From Dactylorhiza incarnata (taxonomy: Eukaryota; Streptophyta; Magnoliopsida; Asparagales; Orchidaceae): a stretch of 64,000 nt of DNA. The position numbers were made by a program, and so were the translations under genes. Every line of letters begins with the position of its first letter. Position 1 is the first letter of the stretch. The notes under the pieces were generated by a model that was not told the origin of the DNA, did no database searches, and worked only from the letters and a program-made list of their open reading frames with translations. The stretch lies in the NCBI GenBank assembly GCA_033032865.1, contig JAWHQI010000273.1, positions 1,488,001 to 1,552,000 on the forward strand. Direction: 5' to 3'. Shown here piece by piece: positions 21,787 to 34,760 of this stretch.

Positions 21787-24700
21787 CTTTTTTCCTTTTA
21801 AAGTCTAAATGAAGTTTACAAATCAAATTAAATATAAAGTAAAAGTCAGTTTTCTTTCATTTATAAATGACTAATCTTTTATTATTAAAATCATTGCCTA
21901 TATATATCATATAGTTTTCATATAAATTGAACTATTAATTTGCTATAAGATATTTTAATTAAATCAAGTTATTAAACTATTAAGCACTTTAGCCTTCATC
22001 AACAAAATTAGAGAAATAACATGATCTAAAAGAAAGTTCAAGATCTAAAAGAAAGTTCAATTTTCAATATTTTTTTCTTTTCAAAACAAAAATTGTACAG
22101 TGTTCTCTCCTTGATGTCAAACATGATCTAAATCATCACTATTGATCTCCTATCAAAAACCACATATATATTCAAAATTCATAATTAAAAGGAAAATTAC
22201 TAAAATGTATAGAAAGAATTTACCATCATAATGAATATTGAATTCACATGCACCACCATGATCAATTGAAGTCCTTTGCTAAAATTCTCTAAAATCATAT
22301 ATCATAAGTCATATCAAAAGTCTTCTAAAACAACTATTTCTATCACATTTATCAGAATTATATGATGACAATTGATATTATAATTGCATACCATGGTTGG
22401 TGTATTATGTGTGTATTGTGATTTATTTCAAGTTTAAACCTTAGAATCATCTTGATATCAATAAGATCAAATCAAATTATTTCTTCACTTCATTCTAGGT
22501 CTATAAATTGAAATACTATCATACTTTGGCATATCATTAATCTCGTACTTATCATACTAACATTGTCACCTAAATAATACTAGTATCTATGTTAGATTTT
22601 ATATGTTTACCAAGATATACAGGCTGGGTATTCTTATCTAGGGCATATCTTTGTTATTCTTTTCATAAACATCATTTCATACTAATCATTTAACGTTTCA
22701 TGCAATTTGCACTATCTAGACATCTCCAAAAACTTTGAAATTTCTGCATGAAACTACTATTGGGACACTTAATCATGATCAATAATCAGAATTTCCAAAA
22801 TCTTGAAAAATAGTGTACTGTTTGTCGCGCTAGCGCTACCGAAATCACTAAAAAATGTTATTTTATATGTACTACTCATTTTTGCATTTCAGCCAATAAT
22901 TGATTTTTTTTTGAAAAATTAAAATACAAAATTACAAAAGCCAAATTACAAAAAATATTTTTCTTACTTCCATTCTTTGGTTATTTGTTTGATTTCTATT
23001 TCTATATGCAAAAATCAAATACAAAAATATAAAACAAAAACAAGTATCAAAAAATATTTTTTGAACTTAACTTTTTTATTTACATGTATCTTGCAAAAGG
23101 GAGATTTGGGTTATCATCCCATCACATCTCCTAGTACTGGGTGAACCCCTCACAGGGTAGACCCCGGGAAGTCCAAGATTAATTATATAAGTTCAAACTT
23201 TAAAACAAAAAATATTTTTCAAAATATCAAAAATACTTTATGGACTTTATTGTGAAAATCAAGCATGATTTAATCTATCCTTTAGAACTCCTACAATGTT
23301 GCAATTTATCTTTTCAAACTACTTTGAACATTGTTTTTATCATGCTTTGATATATCTAATTACATGTGCATCAATTGTATTGAAAAAGTTGTGTAGAACC
23401 AAGCTTAGCATGCCTTTAAGTATGAGTAAATGGGTTATGATTGATAATGATATTTATTCACTCGCTTATTTTGGCAAAGTCTACATGTGCTTTTAATATA
23501 AGAATGCTTGCTTGTGATTGTAATTGTACAATGAATTAAAATTGCACAAGTATCTTACCTACACTACATTTAATTGCACTATTAAAAAATTAAGAAAAGT
23601 GGTTGTACTTTCAAAATTACATTGGTTTGCAAAACAAGTGTATTCAGAGAACTTTGTACAAAACAAAAAAAATCATGAAATAAATTGACAAAGATAACTC
23701 CACCAAGCCCTAATTGAACCTCCTGATAAGTCTTAATGAGCATTGTGAGGTTGGGTACCTTGGAAAGAATAGTAAGTATCTTGTGCAAACCATAAGCTTT
23801 CTTTTTTACACCACTTATTCTTAAGTACACCAGATCACAAAAAATAAATATTGAATATTAAAGTATGTGATCCCCAAGCACTACTTTGCACCCCGATAAG
23901 TGTTAATGAGCATTGTGTGTGCAAAGCACCTTGGTAGTTGTACTTTTTTTGTGCAGTGAAGTGTGTGGAAGTAAAATTATTTGTGTTTTATTGTGCACTT
24001 TACTCTACATATGCCTTATATTTTTGATTAAATCATTTGTTTTACTCTATTCAAAATATACTTATGTGCACATCATTATCTTCCATAACACTTCTTCTCA
24101 TGAGTATTGGATCTTAATGCTAAATTCTATACTACTCTTTTTATATAAATGCACTAGATAACCTAGATGCTCTCTACAATGTTTTGTATGTTTTGAATTT
24201 GTGAATTAAAATAACATTGTAGTACTTTATTTTTGATAACATTATTTCATGCTTGGTTACTTTATTGTCAAACTTAAAGAATTTAAATATAAATTGATTT
24301 ACAAAAACATTTTTCTTTTTGAATTGAACTCATATTTTTTATGAATAGTCATGATTACAAAAAGATGTCTCTTGTATTTTTATAAATCTTCCGCATCATC
24401 ACCATATTTTTTTTACCTTGCGCTTTCATGCTTATATCAAAGTCTTAAATTTCAAAATTCCTTTTTCAACAAATGGTAGACTTGCTTGGTGAAATTTATA
24501 TTGGTTGTTCTAACACGATTATCGTTTTTATGCTAAAAACTCTGATTCATTAATGAATTTCAAAATAGCTATGTGAGTTTTTTCAAAAATTCAAATAAAA
24601 ATATAAACCCATAGGCTATAAACTTATCAATAGATTTAAATGCTTAATGTTTCTAATGATTATTATCCCATGATTACATATCTCACCATAGAGAGGGCAT

Positions 24701-25290
24701 AGGGTTGTTGACATTAGATAACCTAACCTCTAAGTCATGTTTTGTCCTTAACCGGGGAGGGTTCCAGTGGGGCCTTGCGAGGCACTGGGGGGAAAGAGTG
24801 CTAGGTTTAGTATTTTCTAGTGTTTGCATATGGGACTAACACCCCAACCTACGGCATGTATGCAGCTCCTCATGACCATCAGTCACTTAGAATAGGGCTA
24901 GGGTGTAGACATATTGTCTGGGTAGATTGGTTACTTGGAAATCATTACCTTATTATGCTTAAAACTCCTTATCATTTCATTTCCTCTAAAAATCTCGATC
25001 ATGCCTTATCTTTTTTTATCAAAAATCCTCTTTTTATGTCTCTTGCTTCCTTACCCACTTTTGCTAATAACAAAAGGGGGAGAACTAACATGATAAATAA
25101 TAACATGATAAATAATAATCTCTATCAAAAGGGAAAACTAATCAGATTAAAAATAGCTTACATTTAATGGGAGCATGTATTTAGGGGGAGCAATTCTAAA
25201 TACTAAAATCGACAATTATCCTAAGTCATCTCCCCCCCCCCCCACACAAGTAGGTTTCATCTTGCTTATATATTAATACTCTGATTTAAG
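21787..25290 (+). other. S1 internal non-coding region
   Basis: AT-rich and largely alignable to S2 49560-53560, for example 'accaagatatacaggctggg', 'ccttaaccggggagggttcc' and 'aataacaaaagggggagaac'. It contains a GC palindrome (22825-22840), a 65-bp block shared with the E2 LTR (23112-23180) and polypurine tracts near 25073 and 25175. The 3' end is deleted together with the true polypurine tract. No pol domain appears in any frame. Confidence 0.8.
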
Positions 25291-25291
25291 T

Positions 25292-26386
25292 ATGACTCAA
25301 GGATAACATATGAAGGTTGCCCCCAAATTTGAAGCCAGAATTTCAACATGCTCAATAGCGCCGACGGTAGTACTTAGTGCAGCCGCTATCTCTAATTAGA
25401 GCAATTTCGGGAGACAGATATATAAGGAGATAATGCCAGGCAATATCTGCTAACACAGGCGGTAGAAGCTAGTGCAGGCGGTATCGGGTAGTGCAGGCAG
25501 TAGCGAAAAGCAATAGAGGAAGGTGTCCGACTTGCTTAAAATGAAAGATTCTCACGCGGAGAATATTTCCAAAATAGGGATAGCGCCGACGGTAGTGATA
25601 GCGCAGGCGCTAGCTCCAAGGCTATATAATGGACCCCTTGGATCCGTCTTCTTCATCCTCTTACCACTCTAAATTCTAGAGCTTCGTGCCACATCATATA
25701 GAGGAAGTTTCAGAGAGATACTCCCACAAATACATGAAGGCTTAAGGAGATCCATGGAGGAGAATTCAAAATGCTTCATCACTGTGACGAAAGACCGCAT
25801 CAACTACGATCATACTCTGCAGGTCTTCTTCTGCTTCTCCAAGAGATACACATAGGGAGTTTTATTGTTGTTATTTCTTTTCATTCTTATAATCTCTTAG
25901 TGAATTTGCCTCGTGTTGGCGACTAGATCTGGGTAGCACTTAGGGAGGAATTCACCTCCTGTTGGCGACTAGGTCTAGGGTGTAGATCTAGGGGGTGCTC
26001 GAGGCCATATCCGGGGAAGGATTGGTTAGAGCGGCTTGAGGCCGTATCTGGGGAAGGATAGGCTAAAGCCACTAGTTCGTGGGGATACGAGTCAGGATAG
26101 AAAACAAAAAGGGATTTTTACTTATTCGCCTTTGATTTCTAGCGTCATAGAAATATAGTTTTGTAATCAATTTTTATCAATAATAATCATGTCTCTTTTT
26201 GTAATGAAATTGATTTACTCTTCATTTCTCTAAATTGTTTATTTCTTACTCTTTCATTATAAAACAATTTAGATCTAAATTCTAAATCAATATTTCAATC
26301 TCTTAATATTTCAAGTATTTCAAAATACACCGAAAGATTTAAAACCCTTATTCACCTCCCCTCTAAGAGCGCCTACCGATCCAACT
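25292..26386 (+). repeat. S1 3' LTR, lacking its first ~90 bp
   Basis: It joins the interior at 'ctgatttaag|tatgactcaagg' and then follows the 5' LTR from about its position 90 to the end. The deletion took the polypurine tract and LTR start. It ends CCAACT before the TSD. An interrupted C14 run lies just upstream (25227-25241). Confidence 0.85.
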
Positions 26387-26391
26387 GATTA

Positions 26392-27791
26392 TTCATTAAA
26401 GGATGGGTTGCTTTGTTTCAGAGGTCAAGTTTACATACCGGCAGGGGGCAGAATTCGGGATGCCATTATGACTGAGGCTCACTGCAGCAAGTACTCAGTG
26501 CACCCGGGTATTACCAAGATGATGGTGGACTTGAAGAGAACCAGGCACAAGCCGGGCATGAAGAGGGACATCACTTAATTTGTGACCCACTGCGAGTCCT
26601 ACCAGCTCGTGAAGGCAAAATGCAAGAGCCTGGTCGGATTGTTGCAGCCACTCCCGGTGTCGGAGTGGAAGTTCGACGACATCGCGATGGATTTTATACA
26701 CAGACTTCCCCGATCACATGAAGGGAATGATTCGATATGGGTGATCGTCGACAGGTTGACGAAGGCGGCCAGGTTCATTCTGGTCAGGAAGGACGCTCCG
26801 ATCGGTGATTTGGTATGGAGATTTGTTGACCAGTTCGTCTGATACCATGGTGTGCCTAGGACGATTGTGTGAGATCAGGATGGACAATTTATGTCTAGAG
26901 AGTGGAGATCGGTCCAGGCTTATCTTAGTACTCGGCTGACCTTTAGCACAACATTCCACCCACAGACAGATGGGAAGATAGAACGTACCAACCAGATGCA
27001 GGAGGACTTATTACGCCTGTGTATACTGGACCGCGGAGAGCCTTGGGAGAGACTATTGCCGCTTGTAAAGTTTTCTTACAACTATAGTCATCAGTACAAC
27101 ATAGGCATGACCCCTTACGAGGCGTTATATGAACGGAGGTGCAAGACTCCACTATCTTTGATCCAGGATGAGGATCCTAAGGAACTCAGCTCCGAGTTCG
27201 TGGAGGATACAGATGCTCAGGTGAGACTGATCCGAGGCAAGATGCTGGAATCCCAAAGCAGGCAGGCCAAGTATTACGATGCGTGACATCGTGCCGTGGA
27301 GTTCTAGGTTGGAGACTAGGTGTTTCTGAACATACGTCGGATGCATGGAGTGTCGCGGGTACGTGGGCGGATGAAGCTTAGTCCTAGGTATATGTGGCCT
27401 TATAGGACCCTGGAGTGGATCGCACCTGGCTTACAGACTGGAGCTGCCGCCAGTGTTAGCGGGATTGCACGACGTATTCCACATCTCCTCCCTTAGGAGA
27501 GATGCACTACGGCCGAAGAGCCAGATATCTATAGAGGATGGGCCAGTAGCTACTAATCGATCGGTTCACCTGGAGCAGATCCGGATAGACGACATCGAGA
27601 TGCAAGTCCTACGAAGCAAGAACGTTCTGCTGGTCAAGGTCCTGTGGAGGAATCATGGACAGAAGGAGCACACCTGGGAACCACTGGACCTGATGCAACA
27701 GAAATATCTGGATCTCTTCGTGTCAGGTACAATCTATTTTCTTTTAGGGATATTACATTCCAGCTCTCGTGGTCGAAACCCCGCAGGCTAA
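26392..27791 (+). pseudogene. pol: E2 pol, integrase and chromodomain-like part (degenerate)
   Basis: Continues E2 pol after S1. Seen: integrase finger (HPGITKMMVDL, THCESYQ), catalytic-core regions (MDFIHRLPRSHEGNDSIWVIVDRLTK; HPQTDGKIERTNQ) and a chromodomain-like tail (LLVKVLWRNHGQKEHTWEP, QKYLDLF). Many stops interrupt it: TAA at 26577, TGA at 26840 and 26870, TGA at 27284, and TAGs near 27306 and 27318. Most fit C-to-T changes of CGA or CAG. The tail passes the usual LF end and stops at 27789-27791. Confidence 0.85.
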
Positions 27792-29148
27792 ACCTAAATT
27801 TCGGGGACGAATTTTTTATTTTTTATGTATTGGGATTTGTAACATCCCCCAAATAGCTAGACCCCTAGGTTAGTTTTGTCATGACTAGGTCATGACAAAA
27901 CCCTAGAATGCGCGAAGAGATCATAGGACCTTAGGCAAATGGGTGAAGGCCATAGTGGTCTGCGGATAGTTATTTCCAGTTATCGAGCCTATGGTTGACT
28001 TTAGGGCGTAATCATGACCCATGTCCCCACAGTAACATGTCAAACCCATTAAGGGGTCCCCACATACACTCTAATTGTCCAATTTTAGAAAGAGTGGGGT
28101 GTATTGAATGTCGAGCTAGCGTCGGCGCTAGTGGATAGCACTGCTTTAGTGGTGGTTTAGCCGGACCATCGAGACGAGCTCTATGCTATTGAGAAGAGTC
28201 TATGTTATTGAGACACTAGCGCTGGTGTTGAGAATCTTGCCCACATGATTCCTGATTTGAAGAAGTCACCAAGTCAAGAAAACTTCACTTTGTATTTGAT
28301 CGCTTCTCTAGCTTATAAATCTCAGGAAGTTAGTAGAACAAGATTCGTCAAACGCAGAAGGAAGATCGTCGAACTCAGAAGGAAGATCGACGACCGCTGA
28401 GAATTGCCGTGTTCGTCGAACGCAGAAGGAAGATCGTCGAACTCAATAGCAAGATCATCGAACGCTTAGACTCGGCAAGATCGTCGAATGCTGAGACTCG
28501 GCAAGATCATCGAACGCTGAAACTCAGCAAGTTCGTCTAACGCAGAGAAGGGACAGAAGAATGAAGTTCGTCGAACATAGAAAGCTGTTCGACGAACGAA
28601 GATTGCCGTTCGTCGAACGCAGAGAAGAATGAAGACAAAAAAAGAAATGTCGTCAAGAAGATGCAGCATCGTCGACATCAACTAAGAAGCCTTGTCGCTG
28701 AAAAGGCTAAGTATGATTGATGGCGTGAGACATCGTCGAAAAGAAGGCATGTCGTTGTCGACATGTTATCACTCATGTCGTCAAGAAAGCAACGTGATTA
28801 TGATGATAGTCTGCAAGAAAAGAAGATCACGACGACACAGTCAGAGATAGCATATCGTCGTATATGCAGAAGTGCCAGAATGTCTCGTATCATCGAGATA
28901 CCAGCATCAGAGATAGAAGCAAGAAGAATTGAAGGTCTACCAAGGCGTAAGGCATCGACAAAGTCCTGTCGTCGAGATATCATCCATGTCGTCATAACAA
29001 TGGAAATATCGTCGAGACAGATTCAAAAGTTGCGGACGGTCAGTATTTAATGCCGCCGCCTGATTTTCTAATCAGCGCGTGCTCTTAAGGAAATGAGCGT
29101 CTGAAACATAAGGAACTTTTCAGAATACCGTTGGGGACCTCATAGTCT

Positions 29149-29155
29149 TATAAAA
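29149..29155 (+). promoter_or_regulatory. TATA box of the solo LTR at 28226
   Basis: TATAAAA in 'agtcttataaaagagat', placed about mid-LTR as expected for a U3/R boundary. It shows the LTR is oriented on the plus strand. Confidence 0.5.
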
Positions 29156-29459
29156 GAGATAAGACGTTACCCTAATGCGGTATCAATCGATCAATTAGAA
29201 AGAACTTGCGCATACAGAAAACAGAACAGTAAAAGCGGCGCAAGAAAGAAAAGTGAAAAAGAAGAAGCAGTCATCTCCATCGACTGATAAGAAGCCAATC
29301 CTCATCAGTCTAAGAAAATATTGAAGAAGAACTGTGCGCTCAAGATCTGATTCAGAAGCATCTTCTTCAACCTTAAGAAGCCGATCTTCAACAGGCTAAA
29401 GTTGCCAATCTTCGTCCGGCAGAAGAAACAGTTCTTTTACTGTAATCTCTTGTAAAGGC

Positions 29460-29800
29460 TTGTGGACCTATTTGTCTAGCTTGAGGGCTGGAGAGCTGTG
29501 AGGCTTGAGGGGCAGGGCAGTGGACTTGCGGGTCCGACACCGTCTAGCTTGAGGGCTGGAGAGCTGTGAGGCTTGAGGGCTAGAGCAGTGGACTTGCGTG
29601 TCCGATCTTGTCAAGCTCTAGGGCTCGGGCGTAGTAGGGCTTACGGGCCAAGGCTGTAGGCACAGGAATTGCGGGTCTGTGTTGTGTAGGGCTTGAGGGC
29701 CTGAGTGTCGAGCTTGCGGGCTCAGAGGCAGTAGGGGCTTGCGGGCCTAGGTTGTTGGACTTGCGGGTCTGTGTTGTAAGGCTTGAGGGCCTGAAGTTTT
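29460..29800 (+). repeat. GC-rich degenerate repeats (GCTTGAGGGC / ACTTGCGGGTC)
   Basis: Many copies of 'gcttgagggc', 'cttgcgggtc' and 'gctggagagctgtgagg', including a near-perfect 60-bp direct duplication beginning at 29478 and 29543. They belong to the R/U5 side of the solo LTR. The 81-codon minus ORF over it is a by-product. Confidence 0.75.
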
Positions 29801-30349
29801 TGGCAGCGTTTGTCGATCCTAGCACACTGCTGGGTAAGCGCAGAGGGACAGAGGACTACTCAAGACACCCGGTCTTGAGGAACCTCTATAGATCTTGTGT
29901 CGTTTGGTGTGCCTTTTCTGTGCAATAATTTTTGTTCTGTGCTTGAATAATCGAATCGCGCGCAAATAACTTAAAAAGAACCCAGATCACCTAACACCCC
30001 CGCTCTAGGTGAACGTTCCATTACTAATAGCTGGCACTAGTGGTTGTCTTGACGGACCGCTGAGACGAACCGTACGCTATCGAGACGCTAGCGTTAGCGC
30101 CGATAGTCGTGCAACCGACGAGATGCATACGAGACTCATTTTGGTGGTGAAATTCATGGCCAAGGGAGGTCAAAAGTCCTCCCAATTGATGATGATTCAT
30201 TCCCCTATCAATTAGGATAAGAGTAAGAGGTTTTCCAACTCTTAAGGAGGATGAATTTGGTGACCTTTGGGGATGGCTGAAATTTTCAACATGAATGGTG
30301 TTAATGGAGGAATCCCAAGCTTCACCTCCTCCCCTCCCTGAATTGGCTC

Positions 30350-30356
30350 TATAAAA
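30350..30356 (+). promoter_or_regulatory. TATA box of the E2 LTR
   Basis: TATAAAA in 'ggctctataaaaggcc', the best core-promoter match in the E2 LTR. It implies a U3 of about 0.7 kb once the solo LTR is removed, and a very long R-U5. Confidence 0.55.
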
Positions 30357-33300
30357 GGCCTCAAGGGGGAATGGAAGGAGTTTCCCCCACTTTCTAGGAG
30401 AATTCTACCATCTAATCACCTATCAGCATGACACCCAAGAGCACTCGACCAACCATGGCGGATCGACAATTGACACGGCTATAAGCCACCACTCAGGTCC
30501 TCTCCCCTCATCTATTTCGTAGTGGGTAGATCTTATCATTTTGGCCGCTAGATTTGGGGCAAATTGGTCTTGGATCGGTATGGCTGAAAGCTTGTGTTCA
30601 AGCTTTACTTTTCTTGTTTAGATCCCCAATTGCGGCCGCCTCCGGCCGGCCAACCACCGTCCATCGCCGGCCTCCACCTCAAAGGAGGTGGTGGTGGCAT
30701 TAGCCGACCGGGAGAGAGTCTAGGTGGCCGTGAAATCCCCTCCCAAGTTAGTACAGGATGGGCCGATCGTGGTCGTTGACTGATTGGAGAAGATGAACTG
30801 ATGCCCTCCATTTAGACAGATTATTAATTTTATAATTAATTAACATCATAATTTCCCCTAGAAATGCACATTTTTGAAACTAAAATTTGAACCCCTTAGA
30901 GGTTGTTTTAGGAAAAATGGCCAGAGACAAAAGTTGTAGATCTTCGTGTCCAGTTTAATTTATAATTGATTTGAGCCGATTTGGCCCACTGGTTTGACTG
31001 CAACACTCAAAATGGTGCAACCTGTACATAGGGTTGACCAGAGATTGATTTGAGTGCCCCCACTACAATACTCATCCAAATGCTTTGAAATTTGGAGCAA
31101 AGGCTAGACTTACCCTTACCCTCAACATATCTAAAAAATGGGAATTTTTGGAGAACCTTTTTCTATAGTTTCTGTAGAAAATTAATAAAATGTTTGTGAT
31201 TTAATTTTAGAGTCTAGAGACCTCTAGAACCTTCCCAATTTTGGTGGGTGGTCCTTAGGGTCATGAAATGACTCTGGTAAAAATTTCATCCCATTTGGGA
31301 TTGAATTGGTAGGGTAATTAAGTAACCCAGATTTGGTCAAACTATGGTTTATTAGATCAAAAGTGCACTTGATAGATTTGGGAGATCAACCCTCATCCAA
31401 ATATTATGAAACATTGACCACTGACTTGATGTCACATGAAATACCCCCACAAGTGGTTTTTAGGAGGTTTGGGGTAGATGTGCCCTAGAACCCCGGTTCA
31501 AACCTTAGAGTTGATTATTGAACCTATTTTAGGGCATAGTGTCATATGTTATCGGATTGATTTGAAACTTGGTAGAGAGGTTCATGGGGTGGAAATAATC
31601 CCTGGATAATTTTGCTGGATTTTTTAGGAACATTTATCCCCTCTGAATTAATTAAGAACCAATTAGGGCACTTTCTTATATTAAGAATTTACATTAGAAT
31701 TTTACCTTGAATGTTCAAGAAATTTTGGCAGTTATCTGGTACTAGTGATATTATTCTCTGATAAATTTGTTATGAATTTTGGATTGATATATATAGTACT
31801 TCATTCATAACCCCAATATTTGCCTTAGTTGTAAGAAAATTAATTATGGATTTAATACTCACTGGAAAATCATGAAACTTGGTCAGAGGACTTTTTAGGG
31901 AAGTATATGATCTGTTAATTTTGGTATAATTTTTGGAGAAGTTTTTATGTCTCTCTTCACAAAGTGTACTAGGATTTGTTTATTTAAATAAAAAATTTAT
32001 ATGGTCAAAAGAATTTGGAAAATTATGGAACTCGAACAGTGAACTTTTCTGATTATCTTAGACATCAATTAATTTTCCTGTAAATTTTGAATGAGTATTT
32101 TTGGTACTTTCTTTGTTAACCCTTGGTTTTGATGAATTAGTCAATCATTTATTTGGAGGTCAACACCTTTCTGGAAAATTATGAAATTCATATGTGGATA
32201 TTATTTTGATGACATATAGCTGTACAAATTTTATTAAGGCCATATCTTATCAGAAACCATACTTGATGTTCAAAGTCATAGGTTCCCTGATTTTAAAGAA
32301 ATTATAATAAATGGCAAATAAATTAGGAAAATTATGAATTTCTGGAGTTAGTCTTACAATGTCATAACACACTCCCAATAATGATTTTGGGTCATTTGGA
32401 TGATTATTTGGAGTACCTCCTCTCATGCACCTCATATAGTTTAAGTGGTCTGCGTATAGTGAAAATGCAGAATTAGGGTAAATATGCAGTTCTTTCATGG
32501 GGAGTAAGACGTATGGTTGACTAAGAGGTAAGAGTGTACTTGGGATCGACAAGAGATTGTAATTCCCTTGGAGTGGAGTATAACACACTTAGTGTTAGTA
32601 AGTGTAACATTAATATGTGGTCGGGTAAAGGGTAGACACCAATAAGAATAAGTGCCTTGGAAAGGGAGCTTTGGGGTTCAGCCCATCATAGATCCTAGTA
32701 CTGCTGTGAGCCCCTCACAGGGTAATCATCGGGAAGTCCATGGTTAACCCAAAACTGTAGGAATAATTTGTTATGCAAGATTAACTCAACAATGCACTCA
32801 CCCAAACCCCGTTGCTTTGGGTGGTTAGTTGGTTTGGCCTTAAGAGCGGTAGGCTCAGTGGTTGTAGGTACGAACGAGTTAGTCCAACGAGATGGAGCCT
32901 CGGAAGGTTATGGTGACGAGCAAGTTAGCCCAGGGAGCTTATGGCTCAGAGATTTATAGTAATCATAATTGCATGTGCATAAAGGTGGTGGGTCTTCGGT
33001 ATTGGACGGTCGTTCACACCAATGTCAATACGCTGACTCGGCAAGTGTGGATTTGCACTTGGCCAAGGAAAGTCTGGTGGTCCAGCCAGTAAGAGTACGC
33101 AGGCGCTCTGTAGTTTTCTTCACGTTGAGGCATACGATAGGTCTAGGTTAGGTAGTGTGAATACCAACCTAGAGGTAGACGAGGCCCAACCCACTGCATC
33201 CGTTTGCCACTACGGGGGTATCCTGGGAGTCTTGCTATCTCCAAAAAGGGGGAACTAAAGGTCTGTGCACATAGAGTCGAAGTGTGTGAGTTGCACTTAT

Positions 33301-33839
33301 GTTATCATAACATTACCCAACATAACTCTGCATGTTATAAAAAAAAAAAAAAACTCTGCATGTTATAGCATAAGCATTGCATTTCAGCCCCTACCCCTAT
33401 CGTATAAATTAATTATGGGACATTTTATACGATAGGTCTTGCTAAATGACCCCTTGGTCTATAGGTTTGTATGGGCATTCCAATAAATCAATGGTTACTT
33501 TTCTATTTTATACTTGTTTTTACTTGCTTACTTTACTTGTTCTTTACCTTGCCTTATTTACTGCTTCATATATCTAAACCATTGAAGTGATAGATACGCC
33601 TGTAGCTAAGACATGTCACCTGCTTTGTTTTATACCCCTTGCTATCCTCCGCTTCATCCTCCCGTTCGGTGCCTAGGGCCACTGAGGGATGGATGGTGGG
33701 AAATGAGGCTTAGTCTTTTTGACTTACGATCGGTGGACCACATCATTTTAGGGGACAGAGGAGACGCAATACTACCAGAGGCCGGTGCAGATGGAGGCGG
33801 GCTAGTCTAGCACGGGAGCACCAGTTTCAAGATTTGTGA

Positions 33840-33950
33840 GGTGCTTGTAGTGAGGAGGTGGAGGAGTTTCGTCGGAGCTGTGCAGATGGTGCCTCTTCTC
33901 CGACGCACCTCCTCACTACAAGCACAGCTCCGACGAAACTCCTCCACCTC
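33840..33950. repeat. Interlocked inverted repeats
   Basis: 33840-33859 is the exact reverse complement of 33905-33924. 33854-33883 is the reverse complement of 33921-33950. The two pairs are collinear in opposite orders, which suggests template switching or an inverted duplication at a breakpoint. Confidence 0.8.
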
Positions 33951-34529
33951 CCTGCTCTGCTACGACTCTGAGCTCCATTTCTCCTCGTGCCATGGCCAAC
34001 CACCATCCAAATTTCTCTCCCTCCAGATCTCCCTCTCTCCCATGAGTTATCTCTCTCTCTTTTTCTTTCTACTAAGAGCCAAGAAACTCTCTCCAAATCT
34101 CTCTCTCACTTCCATCTCCATGCAAACCACCACCATCTCTTCTCCACCACCTCCCTCAACTCATTTTCCGGCGGTGGAACTCCAAAACAAAGAGATCTCA
34201 TCTCGCCGAAGACCAAGACAACCCTCAAAGAGGATGTCTCCTCTTTGCCGACGTTCAATGGGATCCAGATCGGCAAGATCTGACCATGGCCAGGAATGAT
34301 GGATAAATGCCATATACGCGGCTATTGGGTAGCATGCGTGGACACCGGTGAGTTCTTCCTCGACTCCTCTCTTCGCATAGATCATAGGTTTTCAATTGTA
34401 GAAACCTTCTCGCAAATGCCCCATTTTCCGGCGACCCATAGACACCTGAGCGTAGTCATGCTCGGCGTGTCCATAGATCATTTGGAGAGGGTCCTTGTGA
34501 CCCCTCTCTGCGAGTCTCGGGGTGCGACA

Positions 34530-34760
34530 TGATGATAAATATATATTATTGCGTGCGCGGCCGAAAAAACGATGATCGCGGGGCAACAAATAATATTGAT
34601 GCGCGTGTAGTCGAAACAACGACGATCGCACGACTGAAAATAAATATTAATGCGCGCACTGTCAAAACAACGATGATCATGCGACAGTAAATAATACTAA
34701 TGCGCATGCGTTCGAAATAACTATGATAGCGCAACTATAAATAATATTGATGCACACAAT
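34530..34760. repeat. ~50-bp degenerate tandem repeat, 4-5 units
   Basis: Units resemble 'aataatattgatgcgcgtg' followed by 'cgaaacaacgatgatcgcg'. Each mixes AT-rich and CG-rich halves, and CG sites vary to CA or TG among units, as expected for methylated DNA. Confidence 0.7.

Larger units (their letters stand above)
19085..26391 (+). mobile_element. S1: non-autonomous Copia/Sirevirus-like element inside E2, TSD GATTA
   Basis: The element spans 19090-26386, with GATTA at 19085-19089 and 26387-26391. It starts TGTTGG and ends CCAACT, the last base mutated from A. E2 coding sequence flanks both sides. The interior holds a decayed gag-like ORF and then about 3.6 kb of AT-rich non-coding DNA, with no protease, integrase, RT or RNase H. 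The layout matches S2, so the absence of pol is a family trait and not a private deletion. Confidence 0.9.
28221..30034. mobile_element. Probable solo LTR inside the E2 LTR, TSD GCTGG
   Basis: 28226-30029 (1804 bp), flanked by GCTGG at 28221-28225 and 30030-30034. It starts TGTTGAGAATC; the end TTACTAATA lacks the canonical CA. Features typical of a Copia/Sirevirus LTR: 'tcgtcgaac' hairpin repeats (28340-28640), a TATA box (29149), a GC-rich repeated stretch and a late 'cacctaacacccccgctctagg' motif like the S LTR ends. The ORF at 28763-29050 has no recognisable product. Confidence 0.55.
27838..33839 (+). repeat. E2 3' LTR (long, Tekay-like), split by a solo LTR and lacking its 3' end
   Basis: Starts TGTAACATCCCCC right after E2 pol. 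Host LTR parts are 27838-28225 and 30030-33839. Comparison with 612-1648 shows that about 320 bp of the 3' end is missing here, so the intact LTR was roughly 4.5 kb. A TATA box lies at 30350. Recurrent phrases such as 'aaattatgaaact' between 31900 and 32200 are typical of long Tekay LTRs. The segments 28130-28225 and 30035-30105 are two diverged copies of one internal repeat. The ORF at 32250-32588 (minus) is unsupported. Confidence 0.75.

Noticed and set aside
28763..29050. 95-codon ORF
   Set aside because: Translation of LTR repeat sequence with 'cgtcg' motifs, no domain.
32250..32588. 112-codon minus ORF in the E2 LTR
   Set aside because: AT-rich LTR sequence and no recognisable motif; chance ORF.
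33841..34299. 152-codon Ser-rich ORF
   Set aside because: Starts inside the inverted repeat and runs through CT-rich DNA; overlapping frames are equally open.
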